This document shows positions 1 through 9,239 of a stretch of 64,000 nucleotides of DNA, in pieces; position 1 is the first letter of the stretch, and each line of letters starts with the position of its first letter. Made by a program: the position numbers and the translations under genes. The notes below the pieces were generated by a model, which saw only the letters and a list, made by a program, of their open reading frames with translations, did no database searches and had not been told where the DNA came from. The DNA is from Euglena gracilis (Eukaryota; Euglenida; Euglenophyceae; Euglenales): assembly GCA_039621445.1 (NCBI GenBank), contig CP154956.1, positions 94,244,406 to 94,308,405 of the forward strand, written 5' to 3'.

Positions 1-2750
1 GTGGCCGTAACCACAACAATGTTTTCCAATGCATTTCGACCAGATTTTTTTGTCAACATTTTCACCGTTCAGCCCCCCCAGCGAATGGAAGAATTGTACG
101 AGCGTCCCCTGGAAAGGCTCACGAGTTCACGCCCCCCCCCCTTCTCTCACATTCGGCTGAAAGGGATGGTATGGGGAGCCGAAATGCTGAATTTCCATTC
201 TTTTCACCTTTTTGTTTTTTTAGTAATGGACGTGGCTGCCACAGCCCCCGCTCTCATCGGCGCTCCGCCGGCGGCCCCGGCGATCGAGGCCCCCCCGGTG
301 GCGGCAATGCCGAGTGCGGGAACAGGCGGGTCAACCTCGCCACCCCCATTGACCCTCTCGGTCCTCCAACAAAGGAATGACCACCAGCCCAGATTTTTAC
401 ATCGTGTTTTTTTCCCTGATTATGCATTGGAACGGAGTCGGCTGGTTACCCAAAATCATTGACACCGCATCAATGATGATGTGCCTATCCCCCACACCCT
501 CGATTCACACGGTTCACAAAACGTATTTCAGTGAAGTTCGTCAAAGGGGATAGGGTGTTATATTTGAAGCTGACCTCATTTGACTCCCAAGGAATCGGCT
601 TTTGAGGCCGCCCGTTCCATTTCGAGGCCGGAGTTTTTGAGACTCCCGGCCATTCGGTCTGCATAGTGCCACAATTTTTATCGATGAGGTAACCAAGGGA
701 GAGCCGACAAGATTGCGAGGGTGTTTGACTTTTTTTTACCATAATTCAACCGTCCCTTCGATTCATATTGGTTCTCGAATCAGCCCCCCCCCCCAACAAA
801 AAAAATGGGCTGGCGGAGAAATCCGCCAGGAGATGGGGCTGCCCCCCCGACCGTTGGCGGACATCCTCGTTTCGGAAGCCACACCGTCGGAGGCGTCGAC
901 AAGGCCAAGCGCGGAGTGGGGTAACGGGAAGGGGAATGGTAAGGGCAAGGGTAAGGGTTATGGCAAAGGGAGGTGGAGATTCGAGCCATATGGTGGGAAA
1001 GGAGGAAAGGGAGGTAAGGGGAAGGGAGGGAAGGGATTTAGGCAAGCTAGGGCCATAACTTACATTTTTTAACACCCAGCCCCCCGACAAATACCCACTT
1101 CGGGTGGGTGTCAAGGAGGCGAAATGGCGATTGGACGTAGATTGTTGCCCCCCCCCCCCAGGATGTTGCTCATCGCTCGAACTCAGTCTATGGCCGATTC
1201 CATACATTACACCCAACCGTCTTTCACAATTTCTCGGTATTTTTCTGGCGCCCCCCCCCCCCTTTTTCATGCAACGTCACCGATTTTTGTTTCACTTTCA
1301 AAGTGATTTCGAAAGCGAATTTCTGAAGTCACCGGATTTTTTGAGGAATTTTCGTATCGAATCAACAGTTTTTTTTTTGTTCATTACCATATTCTGTGAC
1401 CCCCCCCTATTCGCGGGTGTGACGCTCGATCATTTCGATCCCCAGGATTTTCGGTACGCATGATTTTCTGCCAAGTACTCCGACGGTATGTTTTTTCGTC
1501 CTTCCTCCCATTCATGGGTTAAGATGAGACGTCGAAATTTTCCGATGCCTTTTCAAAGCCGTTTCTTTCCCGAATTCTCAAAAATTTTGTATTTTCTGGG
1601 AATTTTTGATTGTGTATGCATCATCGGTTTAGTTGTTGATCACAGGTTTTCATCATTACCCCGCCGATTGAGTCGTGTTTTCCTTTTTATCGTTTTTTTT
1701 TGATTTTTTGAGATTTTTTGTTTCGGCTGCCCAAGGGAATTGGTTTATAAATTCGCCCCCCCTTTTTTTCGGCAGGACCCTGATTTTTTGCCATTTTTGC
1801 CATTCGTCGTTTCGTTCGGTAATTTTTGAAGGAAATGCGTTTGCCTGCCCCCCCCCCCCGGATGCTTGTTCGCCCTCTTACGACGCGCTCTCCGTCATAT
1901 ACCGCATTCCATGTAACATACGCCCCATCGAGCATTGCTTATTGCTGAATTTAGTTTACATTTTCTGTTTTTATTCCTCTACACCACAATTGATGATTTT
2001 CATTGGATCTTTTTTGCCAATGTCTTCTTTTCGTTTCTCCATGTTCACCGACGAAGAAAAAACAAGTTTCGCCGAATTTTTCGGTTGAAAAAATCCTTGT
2101 TTTTTTCTAAGGAGGGGCGTGTAAGAGGTAGTGGGTCGGTGTCCAATGCGAATTTTCTGAATTATTAGGAATTTTGACCGCCCAAAGCACTGTTTTCCCA
2201 ACCAGCAAAATTAGAGCCGCCGCGCGGCCTGATTATCCCCCTGCATAGGTCCTGAAGTGGTGAACACCCCCAGGGAAGTTTTTTGCGGCTTCCGCCCTGA
2301 TTCTCTGTCCCCCCCCCCCAGCTAGGATCATTTCAAGCGCGGAACTGCCAGAAAAACGGTTAGGCAAAGGTTCAAATTTACATCTGTTTTATCTTTCAGG
2401 ACCCCTCTTTTGATACACAATATTTTTGGGATTTGGTATTGAATCTTCACAACAACACTTGTTCACAAGTTCATTCAAGTTGTATTTGCAATCATCAATT
2501 GGTCTCAACCAATCCTTCACCGCAACACTCACAAGACATCAAAGGTATCCAAACTTGTGTTGTGGTTTGTCTTGGGTTGGGAAGCGAAGGAATTAAAGGC
2601 TAGGAAAAGGCGGCAAATTCCATTTTCAGTTAAAATCGATCCTACGCCCGGGGCCTGAGCCCTCCCTGGAAAACCAGGTTTTTCTGCGGGAACAAAACCT
2701 TTCTGCGGGAAAACCCCCCTCAACATGATTTGTGACGCTGAAGGCGTTAC
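1..2750. other. Gene-poor segment with strand-biased poly-C tracts
   Basis: I recognise no gene here apart from the small Gly/Lys-rich frame listed separately. The segment is marked by runs of 7-14 C on the + strand (near 131, 291, 783, 844, 1147, 1250, 1400, 1757, 1849 and 2312), with no comparable G run. Two runs (near 1147 and 2312) are followed directly by AG, which resembles a C-rich polypyrimidine tract and 3' splice site. The DNA after the tracts at 1147 and 1849 is weakly similar, suggesting an old direct duplication. Open frames in this stretch are short and lack recognisable domains. Confidence 0.5.
833..1072 (+). CDS. Small Gly/Lys-rich hypothetical protein
   Basis: A 79-residue frame starting at an ATG at 833. 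Residues from about 32 to 70 are dominated by Gly-Lys dipeptides (GNGKGNGKGKGKGYGKG, then GGKGGKGKGGKG), with a short aromatic/basic break RWRFEPYGG between them. The open frame extends upstream to 713 without a better start. Such Gly/Lys runs occur in basic, disordered nucleic-acid-binding tails in some algal proteins, but the underlying DNA is a simple GGGAAGGGTAAGG-like purine repeat, so the frame may be fortuitous. No splice sites, domain or neighbour supports a function. Confidence 0.25.
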   Translation: MGLPPRPLADILVSEATPSEASTRPSAEWGNGKGNGKGKGKGYGKGRWRFEPYGGKGGKGGKGKGGKGFRQARAITYIF

Positions 2751-3720
2751 TGGAGGTCAGGTAGTGCCGGTGGACGAGGGGCACCGGTTAGAGAAGACAT
2801 ATACAAGTGCATCTCATGTGGTGCCCGTCACACCTCCAACCAGGCGATCCTGCCTCACGCCTTCCCCTCACACTGCACCTCCATAACACATCCTCGACTA
2901 CCCTACACGGATGGTCAGAACTCACCGCCAACCTCCACCTCTGCTCCTATATGGGGCAACTGTCCCTCTGATCAAGGGTGGGTGTGCTGACCTGCCCTGT
3001 CTTGATTGTCTTGTTTTCTTGCTTCGCAGATCCTGCGATATCCGATCGCAAGATCCGCGACAATTAAGCATCTCCAAAACGGCACAACGCGATGCACCAC
3101 CATGCCATATCTCACAGTGATTCACGAAACACAAAGACAACACTCTCCCACCTTGTGTCCACCAGTGATGATCCATCGCGTTGGCCCCACAAGGAACACA
3201 CACAAATACACAACCACCAACACATACACCACCACCCCACCCCCCATACCGCTATGAACGCTGCCGCAGACCTTCGGGTGTGCTGACCTGCCCAAGGTTC
3301 GTAAAATTTCGAAATTTTGGGATTTTTTCATTTCAATTGAAAAATTCGAAAAATTCGAATTTTTCAGAAATTTGAAAAATCGCGGAACGCGAATCTGGGT
3401 ATTCCTAATTCATCAGAATATTGGTACTCGGTGGAAGAGACTTGCATTTTGTGGACTGTGCAGACAACTCTAAGATGCTAGCCGAATGCAGACGCATATG
3501 GTGAATTTGGCAATTCTTTCAGTGAATGTGTATTTTTCTTCGTTGCAGATCTCAAGGGCAAGAAATTACTGAAGTTTATCACGCTTGAAATGAACTTATT
3601 GGAAGGAGGTTTGGTAATCTGGACCTGAGCATGTCCCTGCTAAACTGCTCAGTTTGTATTACGGCCAACAACGTGTGTGTTTTCTGGTTCCCGTTGCTGT
3701 TCCTGTTTGCTTTTCAATGG
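2751..3720. other. No gene recognised; A/C-rich and AT-rich tracts
   Basis: Nothing here has a domain. It contains an A/C-rich tract at about 3200-3250 (ACACAA and ACCACC units), an AT-rich TTCGAA-containing stretch at 3305-3385, and a direct repeat of GGTGTGCTGACCTGCCC at 2981 and 3279. The TTCGAA-rich stretch resembles the one at 4455-4530. Confidence 0.5.
2990..3033 (+). repeat. Dispersed repeat, copy 1 (partner at 4545-4588)
   Basis: The motif CCTGCCC-x-GTCTTGATTGT followed by TTGTTTTCTTGCT is found here and again at 4545-4588 with a few substitutions. In both places it follows an AT-rich TTCGAA tract or the GTGCTGACC motif, so a longer diverged unit may be duplicated. No coding content is seen. 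Confidence 0.5.
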
Positions 3721-3928
3721 CAATGAACTGGCCAGTTTTGGGCCAGATGTGGTGGCCAGTTTTGGGCCACGGTTTTGGGCAGAAGTGCTGGCCAGTTTTG
3801 GGCCACATGCTGGCCAGTTTTTTGGCCAGATGTGATGGCCAGTTTTGGGCCACACGTGCTGGCCACTTTTGGGCAGAAGTGCTGGCCAGTTTTGGGCCAC
3901 ATGCTAGCCAGTTTTGGGCCAGATGTAG
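3721..3928 (+). repeat. TGGCCAGTTTTGGGCC minisatellite
   Basis: About nine degenerate copies of a 20-24 bp unit built on GGCCAGTTTTGGGCCA, with spacers GATGTG, CATGC or GAAGTGC. Each unit carries the palindrome TGGCCA and an overlapping inverted GGCC pair. Frames of 80-120 residues open on both strands here because the unit lacks stops; I regard them as artefacts of the repeat. Confidence 0.85.
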
Positions 3929-4544
3929 AGAGGGTTTGGTGCAGGGGGTTTTGGCTTCTACTGGGGGAAAAAATTGAAGGCCGAAAAAATTCATTGGGAA
4001 AATATTGGCGTACAGAAATCCTGCAAAATTTTTCCGGCTTGTTTCGACTTGCCAATTTTTTCTGGGCTGTTTTCAGGTTTGGCACCAATTTTTTCGGCTT
4101 CCAATTTTGTCTAGCTTCAATTCCCCCCCCCCCGGTACGGGGTGGGGTGGCCTGGGGGGGGGGCTTCTACGGGTGGGGTGGTCTGGGGTTGGTTTTTTGC
4201 CCGTTTTATCGGGAGGGTTCTGCGGAGTGGGGGTGGACTTCTGCAACTGCGGGGCCATGGCTGGGGTGGGCCGGCAAAAAAAAACCCCTGTTGGAGTCAC
4301 GTGCGGGACTTTCCGCAAAAGGCGGGTAAAAATTAATCTGAAGTACTTGTCGAGGTGTTTTTTCTGTCTGCGAGTACCTTGGGAATGTGGGGAGAGGACT
4401 GTAGCCAGCGGAAGAAAAGAACAGATCCCCCTAGCAGTGCTTCACCCTGCGGAATTTTTGGAAATTTTCCTCACAAAAAATTCGAATAATTCAACTTTGA
4501 AAAATTCGAATTATTCGAAACGGAAAAAAAACGCCGAACCCTGG

Positions 4545-4588
4545 ACCTGCCCAGTCTTGATTGTATTGTTTTCTTGCTGCGCGGATCC
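4545..4588 (+). repeat. Dispersed repeat, copy 2 (partner at 2990-3033)
   Basis: Second copy of the element at 2990. It is followed by GCGGATCC where the first copy has CAGATCC, and preceded by an AT-rich TTCGAATTATTCGAA stretch. Confidence 0.5.
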
Positions 4589-4794
4589 ACAGCTTCTCAT
4601 GCCTTACTCTCCGTAATCAACCACAACCCTCAAACTTGCACCTCCGTCGCACTCGTTGTCCTCAAAGCCACCACCACCAAAGCGCAAAGAAGAAGTATCA
4701 AAGGATTTCAGGAGTGGATAGCAACGTGCTGTCTTCTTTGGCCCATTCCGTCAACACAGTCCAAGACAAAGCCACCTCGCTTGCTGTCCCCTGC

Positions 4795-5115
4795 GTTAGT
4801 CAAGCAGACAGAGGGCCGGCTTCGATCGGTACCATCCGTCAGACGCGCGGGTTCGATCCCTGGATCGGACCAGCCACGGCCGGGCGGGGTTAGGAATGGC
4901 CGCTGTACGGCGGGAAGTTTCATGGCGTCGCTGGTGGGCAAACAGATCGGTGGATCGTCCCACCGTCCCCGACGGGTGAGCGCTGAAACCATGTGTTGCA
5001 GCGGTTGCGTGCCTTGCATCGTAGTATCAACTAGCTTCGGCCTTCAGCTCTGCTAGGTGGACAACAGCACCCGTTGGATACGGTGGTTCGAGACCCTGGT
5101 TGGGGATTTGAGGAC
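4795..5115 (+). repeat. Two tRNA-like (SINE-like) modules
   Basis: Two segments each end in a sequence matching the RNA polymerase III B box: GGTTCGATCCC at about 4849 and GGTTCGAGACC at about 5087. The second is preceded at about 40 nt by an A-box-like AGCTCTGCTAGGTGG, the usual spacing in a tRNA gene. Neither folds into a full cloverleaf by eye; the first has only a four-pair T arm. This fits degenerate tRNA-derived SINE heads better than functional tRNA genes. The downstream body shares a segment with 5757-5815. Confidence 0.4.
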
Positions 5116-5186
5116 TTCGAGCGCCCCGGTAGCCCCACGGGCGAGAAATGGTCGGTGGCCTCGCTTGCACAAGGTCAAGTTCGCCG

Positions 5187-5240
5187 ACGGTGGTGGGGCG
5201 AGCCGAGTCCACCGACCAGTGGCACAGCCTACTGGATTTG
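5187..5240 (+). repeat. Dispersed repeat, partner at 5757-5815
   Basis: The stretch GGTGGTGGGGCGA-x-CCGA followed by TCCACCGACCAGTGGCACAG and CCTACTGGATTT is present here and at 5757-5815 with about three substitutions. It lies just downstream of the tRNA-like modules, so it may be the body of a short interspersed element. Confidence 0.6.
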
Positions 5241-5413
5241 AGTGTTCAGTGGAGGGCTATATACAGAAGCGGAAGCAGCGGACTGTCTGAGGTACACGAG
5301 AAGGCGGGTAAAGCCGAGCGGCCTTGGTAGCAGGGGAGACGGAGGGGCGAGGAGAAACTTGGCGGATGTTGTGTGAGGTGCGTTGGGGGTGTGAGGCGGA
5401 GGGCGTGGTGGCT

Positions 5414-5447
<34 letters not shown>
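5414..5447 (+). repeat. (GT)n microsatellite
   Basis: Uninterrupted GT dinucleotide repeat of about 16-17 units, followed by TTGGTGCGTGCACGG and a T9 run. Confidence 0.95.
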
Positions 5448-5449
<2 letters not shown>

Positions 5450-5756
5450 GTGCGTGCACGGGTTTTTTTTTTTGGTGGGATGGTCCGGGAGAGTGGTAGG
5501 TGCTCACTCCATTGCATATGGGTTATGGGTGGTTGGATCCACCGCTCCAGATGGCTCCGCCACCGCACCCCATGCCAGCTGGCGGGCCACTTCTCTTGCA
5601 AATGTGAGACTCAGGGTTTGCCAGACGGAGGCTTCAGATGAGCGTCGTTGGGAAACATCTGTTTGAGCCAGTACTGTGCGGAGGCATTTGGTGATGAAGG
5701 TTGCAACCTGCTCCCCCACGCCCCCAAAGCAGTCCAGCACGAAAGGGACACTTGCA

Positions 5757-5815
5757 TAAGCGGTGGTGGGGCGAACCGAATCCACCGACCAGTGGCACAG
5801 CCTACTGGATTTTGA
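5757..5815 (+). repeat. Dispersed repeat, partner at 5187-5240
   Basis: Second copy of the element described at 5187, ending in CTACTGGATTTTGAAGAGGG. The two copies are in the same orientation about 570 bp apart. Confidence 0.6.
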
Positions 5816-6395
5816 AGAGGGATAGTGGTCCCGTTGCCAAATGTCAGAGTTCGTGGGAGGGGTGCTATGTACAGCTGTACAGATGGGCGAGGCCGATGGG
5901 CAGTAAAGGTATATGCGGTGGCGGTTGAGGGGTGAGGAGATTAGTGGAGGGTGAGGGGGACTGCGTGTACTGGAGGTGGTCCAATGTCAAAGGCAATAAG
6001 GCAACGACCGTGGTCCAATGTCAAAACATAGAAATATCCAATATCAAAACGTGAACGGTCCAGCATGGAAAACGTGCACAGTCAAATCAGAGCGTCTGTA
6101 CCCCCCCACCTGGGGTCGAAACACACCGTATGGGTCATCTCATGTAGGAAACGGTAATGTACCCCACTCCTGGAAAGTCAAATCCCGATGTCTCAAAACT
6201 GCATTGGGAGGGACCGAAACGCACACTCCCAACCACTCCCCAATGATAATCACCTTACATCCCTTATGGTGGAACCCCCTGGACAGAACTCTTCGCCCCG
6301 CCCAGTCCCGTCCCTTCGACTCGAGTTGAGGCACCCCTTTCATTTTTTTGAAACCCAAACACATGCACCAACCAAACCCACGACCCTCTGGGCAG

Positions 6396-6654
6396 GGTGG
6401 GCTATGTGGCCCGGTGGTACCCGAGCCTGGCTCGTCGGCGTCTCCGCTTCTCCGTACCCGTCAAAGGCCTCGTCGTTGCCAAGGCCGTCCAGTGGGCCTT
6501 CTCTGCCTCGAAGCTGAACCCCTGGTTTGCCCGCCTGGAGGCTTCGAGGCTGGCAGCGATGTCCATGGGGACTTCTCCTTCAGCTTCACCTGAAGAATTG
6601 GACTGGGCTTCAGCGGCACCTGGGGTTGCAAGCCCCATCATGGCCAGCACCTAA
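6396..6654 (+). CDS. Possible terminal exon of an unidentified gene
   Basis: An open stretch beginning directly after CTGGGCAG at 6395, which reads as a 3' splice site, and running to TAA at 6652-6654. The translation (starting about GYVARWYPSLARRRLRF and ending ASPIMAST) has a balanced residue composition, unlike the surrounding low-complexity frames, with a basic N-terminal part, an Ala-rich helix-like middle and a Ser/Pro/Glu tail. No domain is recognised, and no upstream exon can be joined with confidence. The alternative is a chance open frame in GC-rich DNA. Confidence 0.25.
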
Positions 6655-6716
6655 ACCTCCCGGGCCGGAGCACACAGGGATTCGGTCGCTTGCCATGTTC
6701 CCGCCCATGAGTGTTT

Positions 6717-6850
6717 CATTTCGGCTTTTCGGCTTTTTGACACATTTTTTGCGGCTTTTCGGCTTTTTAGCCGTTGTTTTTCGGCTTTTCGGCGATAATG
6801 CCGTTCACTTTTGGCTTTTCGGCTTTTTTGCCACTCATTTTTGGCAGTTC
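6717..6850 (+). repeat. TTTTCGGC minisatellite
   Basis: Four to five degenerate copies of a roughly 31-bp unit, TTCGGCTTTTCGGCTTTTT followed by GCC or GACAC. It lies immediately upstream of the gene start at 6988. Confidence 0.75.
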
Positions 6851-6987
6851 GTCTTTTTAGCCCAATACTGCTGCGATTCTGCACTTTCTGTGGACGTCTT
6901 TTGTCTGGTCCTTCTTCCCTTTGTGCTTTGAAGGACTTCCTTATTTCGGACGTGAAACGTTCTGCGCAAGACATTCAGTTTTTCACC

Positions 6988-7368
6988 ATGGCACGAAGAA
7001 GCAAGAAGACAGGAATTAGTCGTGTGACTGAGTGGAGAAGGCTGAAAAAATTTCTGGCTTCTGTTAATCAAACGTTTGGTGGTATTTGGGGGCTGGCTGA
7101 ACACACCCCAGGACGTATTGTCCTTGTTGACACCAAACACAAGCCGTATGTGGACGATGTGAAAAAAAACGCAATCGACATGTGTTTTGAACGACGGTAC
7201 TGTGGTATATCCGGACGAACAACACGTGACGTCGCCTTTGTTAGCTGCCCCGGGGGCGTTCGGGCGTTGGAGGGTTTGTGCGGGCGCTCACTCGATGGCG
7301 CTCCTTCTGCGGCAGGCGCGTGCGGTTGGGTGGCCGTGTGGGCCACCATTCGGCGTCTGTGGCGTTAG
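6988..7368 (+). CDS. Unidentified protein, probably truncated at its 3' end
   Basis: The ATG at 6988 has a favourable context (TTTCACCATGG). The first ~85 residues look like real protein: a basic start (MARRSKKTGISRVTEWRRLKK) followed by FLASVNQTFGGIWGLAEHTP and GRIVLVDTKHKPYVDDVKKN. From about residue 90 the composition changes to Gly/Ala/Arg/Trp-rich, as expected if the true reading frame was left near 7240. The retroelement 3' end lies just beyond at 7440, so the gene may have been cut by insertion, or an intron may start near here. I recognise no family. Confidence 0.4.
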   Translation: MARRSKKTGISRVTEWRRLKKFLASVNQTFGGIWGLAEHTPGRIVLVDTKHKPYVDDVKKNAIDMCFERRYCGISGRTTRDVAFVSCPGGVRALEGLCGRSLDGAPSAAGACGWVAVWATIRRLWR

Positions 7369-7439
7369 TGCCTCAGATGGACCTTGTCACGTTGCGTGGG
7401 CAGGCAGGGGGGGGGGGTGACACGTTCGTGTTGTGGGGC

Positions 7440-9239
7440 TCAACGAAGGAAGTGTTTGGGCCGCAACATTTGTGTGACTTGGCGGAAGAGTGCGAGCGCT
7501 AGTAGCTGATAACTTTCGGCCTGTCTTGTGCAGCGTACATCGCCCTGTTCCCAGGCAGTTGTCCGTTTCACCATTCTAGCAAGTAGCTTGGCACTTTCCG
7601 GCCCCAGTCCACCCCACGTGCCCATCGCCAGCGTGGCGAACGACCAACCGCCGTTGCGGCATGGGACGTCATATTTGCCGTGTTTCGCCTGCTCCCGGCG
7701 CTTAAGGAAAGTCCTCCAGCGTTCCCGGGTCCCACTTCTTTCTGCTGCTTGCCAGCCGTGCGCGACGGTGAGATCAACAGCTGTGGGCTTACCATCTTGC
7801 CAGGTGGCGAGCAGCAGGTCAGCTGGACGGAGCGAAGTGTCCGGTTGGTTGGGCACCTGGACTTCGCGCTGCACACTTTGGCCGTTTGTGGACAGGAGGT
7901 TAAACAAAGCGTCCTGGACGGCGTTATGTCTGTTCGCGAAGTTGTTCGTGATGCAGCAGATCTCGTGATCCCCGTATATATCCGTGGCGTTCTGGCAGCC
8001 CGCGCATGTCCCTGTAGCGTCGGCGAGGGGCAAGCCCAACCACCACTTCAACCCTAGGCGGTAGTCGGCGGCGTCAATTGTGGTGTGTAGGGCCTCGTGG
8101 GGAGCCACAGCCATCCATCCGTGACCGATGCCATGCGCTTGTTCCATCAGGCGTGCCTGGTCTCTTGGCGGGGTCCGATTCAGAAGGTCATCCACCGTGG
8201 TCCGAGACAGCTGTGTTTGCCACCATCGCTGCGAGGTGTCATTGCCCGAGGCTGAGGCGAAGGACGCGGCGGTCAGTAGACGTTGGCTTTCGGGGTGTTG
8301 GGGGCCCAACGCGGAAGAGAGTTCATTGGCGGGCTGCTGGCAGGAACGTTCGGAAGGGGCTGCTGCGTATGCAGGGCAGGCGACCTTTTGGTGTCCGTGG
8401 GTGAAGTACTGGCATAGGGCCGCAGTCCGCGCCGCACCTTGGCAGGCTGCCGGGATGCGGAGTCCGCACCCGCCGATGGAGAGGGGAAGGGCCGCTTGCT
8501 GTCGTTGGTCTGTACTGAGTGCCTGGCCCAGGATGTCCTCGAAGGCGCCAAAGATGGTTTCCCCACACCGAGCTACTTCCTCCTGAGCCTCATAGGAATC
8601 GGAAGCCCGCAGGAGGTGGTTGACCTTACACCCATCCAAACAGGACCGGAGGAGGTGGTGCGCGAGCTGGGGGTCAGTTACCGAGGTGACCAACTCAGCG
8701 GCTTTCTCAATTCTGGCCGTAGCCCCCGCCCAGGCCGCCGTCGTGTGGCTGGAGGTGGTTGGGAAATCAACTGGGCAGCCAAGGACAGTGATGCCGGAAT
8801 ACTCCGCCCAGGGCACCAACTGGAGGTGCTCTCTTCCTGGGATGTTGCCGGCGGCTGGACCCCAGGCCACGCACTTAGCCAGGTTCAGTTGCACCCCGGT
8901 ACGTTCCCCTTCCGTGCGGAGGAAATCGAGGCACTTTTGCAATGCCAACGGTTCACCGATCAGTAGCCCGTCATCGAGGTACCATGAAGACCAAAGCAAT
9001 TCGGCTTGTTGTCCGATCGTTTCCACTATGGGTTGCAGGCCCACTGCGAAGCCAATCGGCCCAAGAGGGCAGCCTTGGTGCGTGCCTCTTGTGGATGACA
9101 GAACCCGTCCCTCGCTGAACAGTTGCGCCGGTTGGCCGTACGCAAACCGCAGGTAGTTGAACAGCGCGGGTGTGCGTGTCTGCGCCTCTTGGAGAAGGAC
9201 GGTACGGTCGAGGGTATTGAAGGCATTTTTCAAGTCCAC
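7440..9239 (-). CDS. Reverse transcriptase palm/thumb plus C-terminal restriction-like endonuclease
   Basis: A 599-residue frame whose first codon is an internal GTG, not a real start; the true protein enters from the previous frame. RT motif A is VDLKNAFN (Asp2), motif B is RGTHQGCPLGP (51-61), and motif C is WYLDDG (86-91, Asp89/Asp90), with YLDD in place of the FADD usual in non-LTR elements. LNLAKC at 118-123 fits motif D. A thumb and linker follow, then a zinc knuckle C412-x2-C415-x9-H425-x3-C429 and RHNAVQDAL (437-445). The endonuclease core is REV (458-460), RPAD (Asp474) and VDLTVAHGW (Asp489). The zinc knuckle, RPAD and DLTV in this order is the known signature of RT-linked restriction-like endonucleases, which nick the target for primed reverse transcription. 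The frame ends 72 bp from the truncated gene at 6988-7368. Confidence 0.9.
   Translation of the reverse strand: MDLKNAFNTLDRTVLLQEAQTRTPALFNYLRFAYGQPAQLFSEGRVLSSTRGTHQGCPLGPIGFAVGLQPIVETIGQQAELLWSSWYLDDGLLIGEPLALQKCLDFLRTEGERTGVQLNLAKCVAWGPAAGNIPGREHLQLVPWAEYSGITVLGCPVDFPTTSSHTTAAWAGATARIEKAAELVTSVTDPQLAHHLLRSCLDGCKVNHLLRASDSYEAQEEVARCGETIFGAFEDILGQALSTDQRQQAALPLSIGGCGLRIPAACQGAARTAALCQYFTHGHQKVACPAYAAAPSERSCQQPANELSSALGPQHPESQRLLTAASFASASGNDTSQRWWQTQLSRTTVDDLLNRTPPRDQARLMEQAHGIGHGWMAVAPHEALHTTIDAADYRLGLKWWLGLPLADATGTCAGCQNATDIYGDHEICCITNNFANRHNAVQDALFNLLSTNGQSVQREVQVPNQPDTSLRPADLLLATWQDGKPTAVDLTVAHGWQAAERSGTRERWRTFLKRREQAKHGKYDVPCRNGGWSFATLAMGTWGGLGPESAKLLARMVKRTTAWEQGDVRCTRQAESYQLLALALFRQVTQMLRPKHFLR

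Noticed and set aside
4795-5115. Functional tRNA genes
   Set aside because: B-box and A-box matches are present, but no complete cloverleaf or acceptor stem can be drawn.
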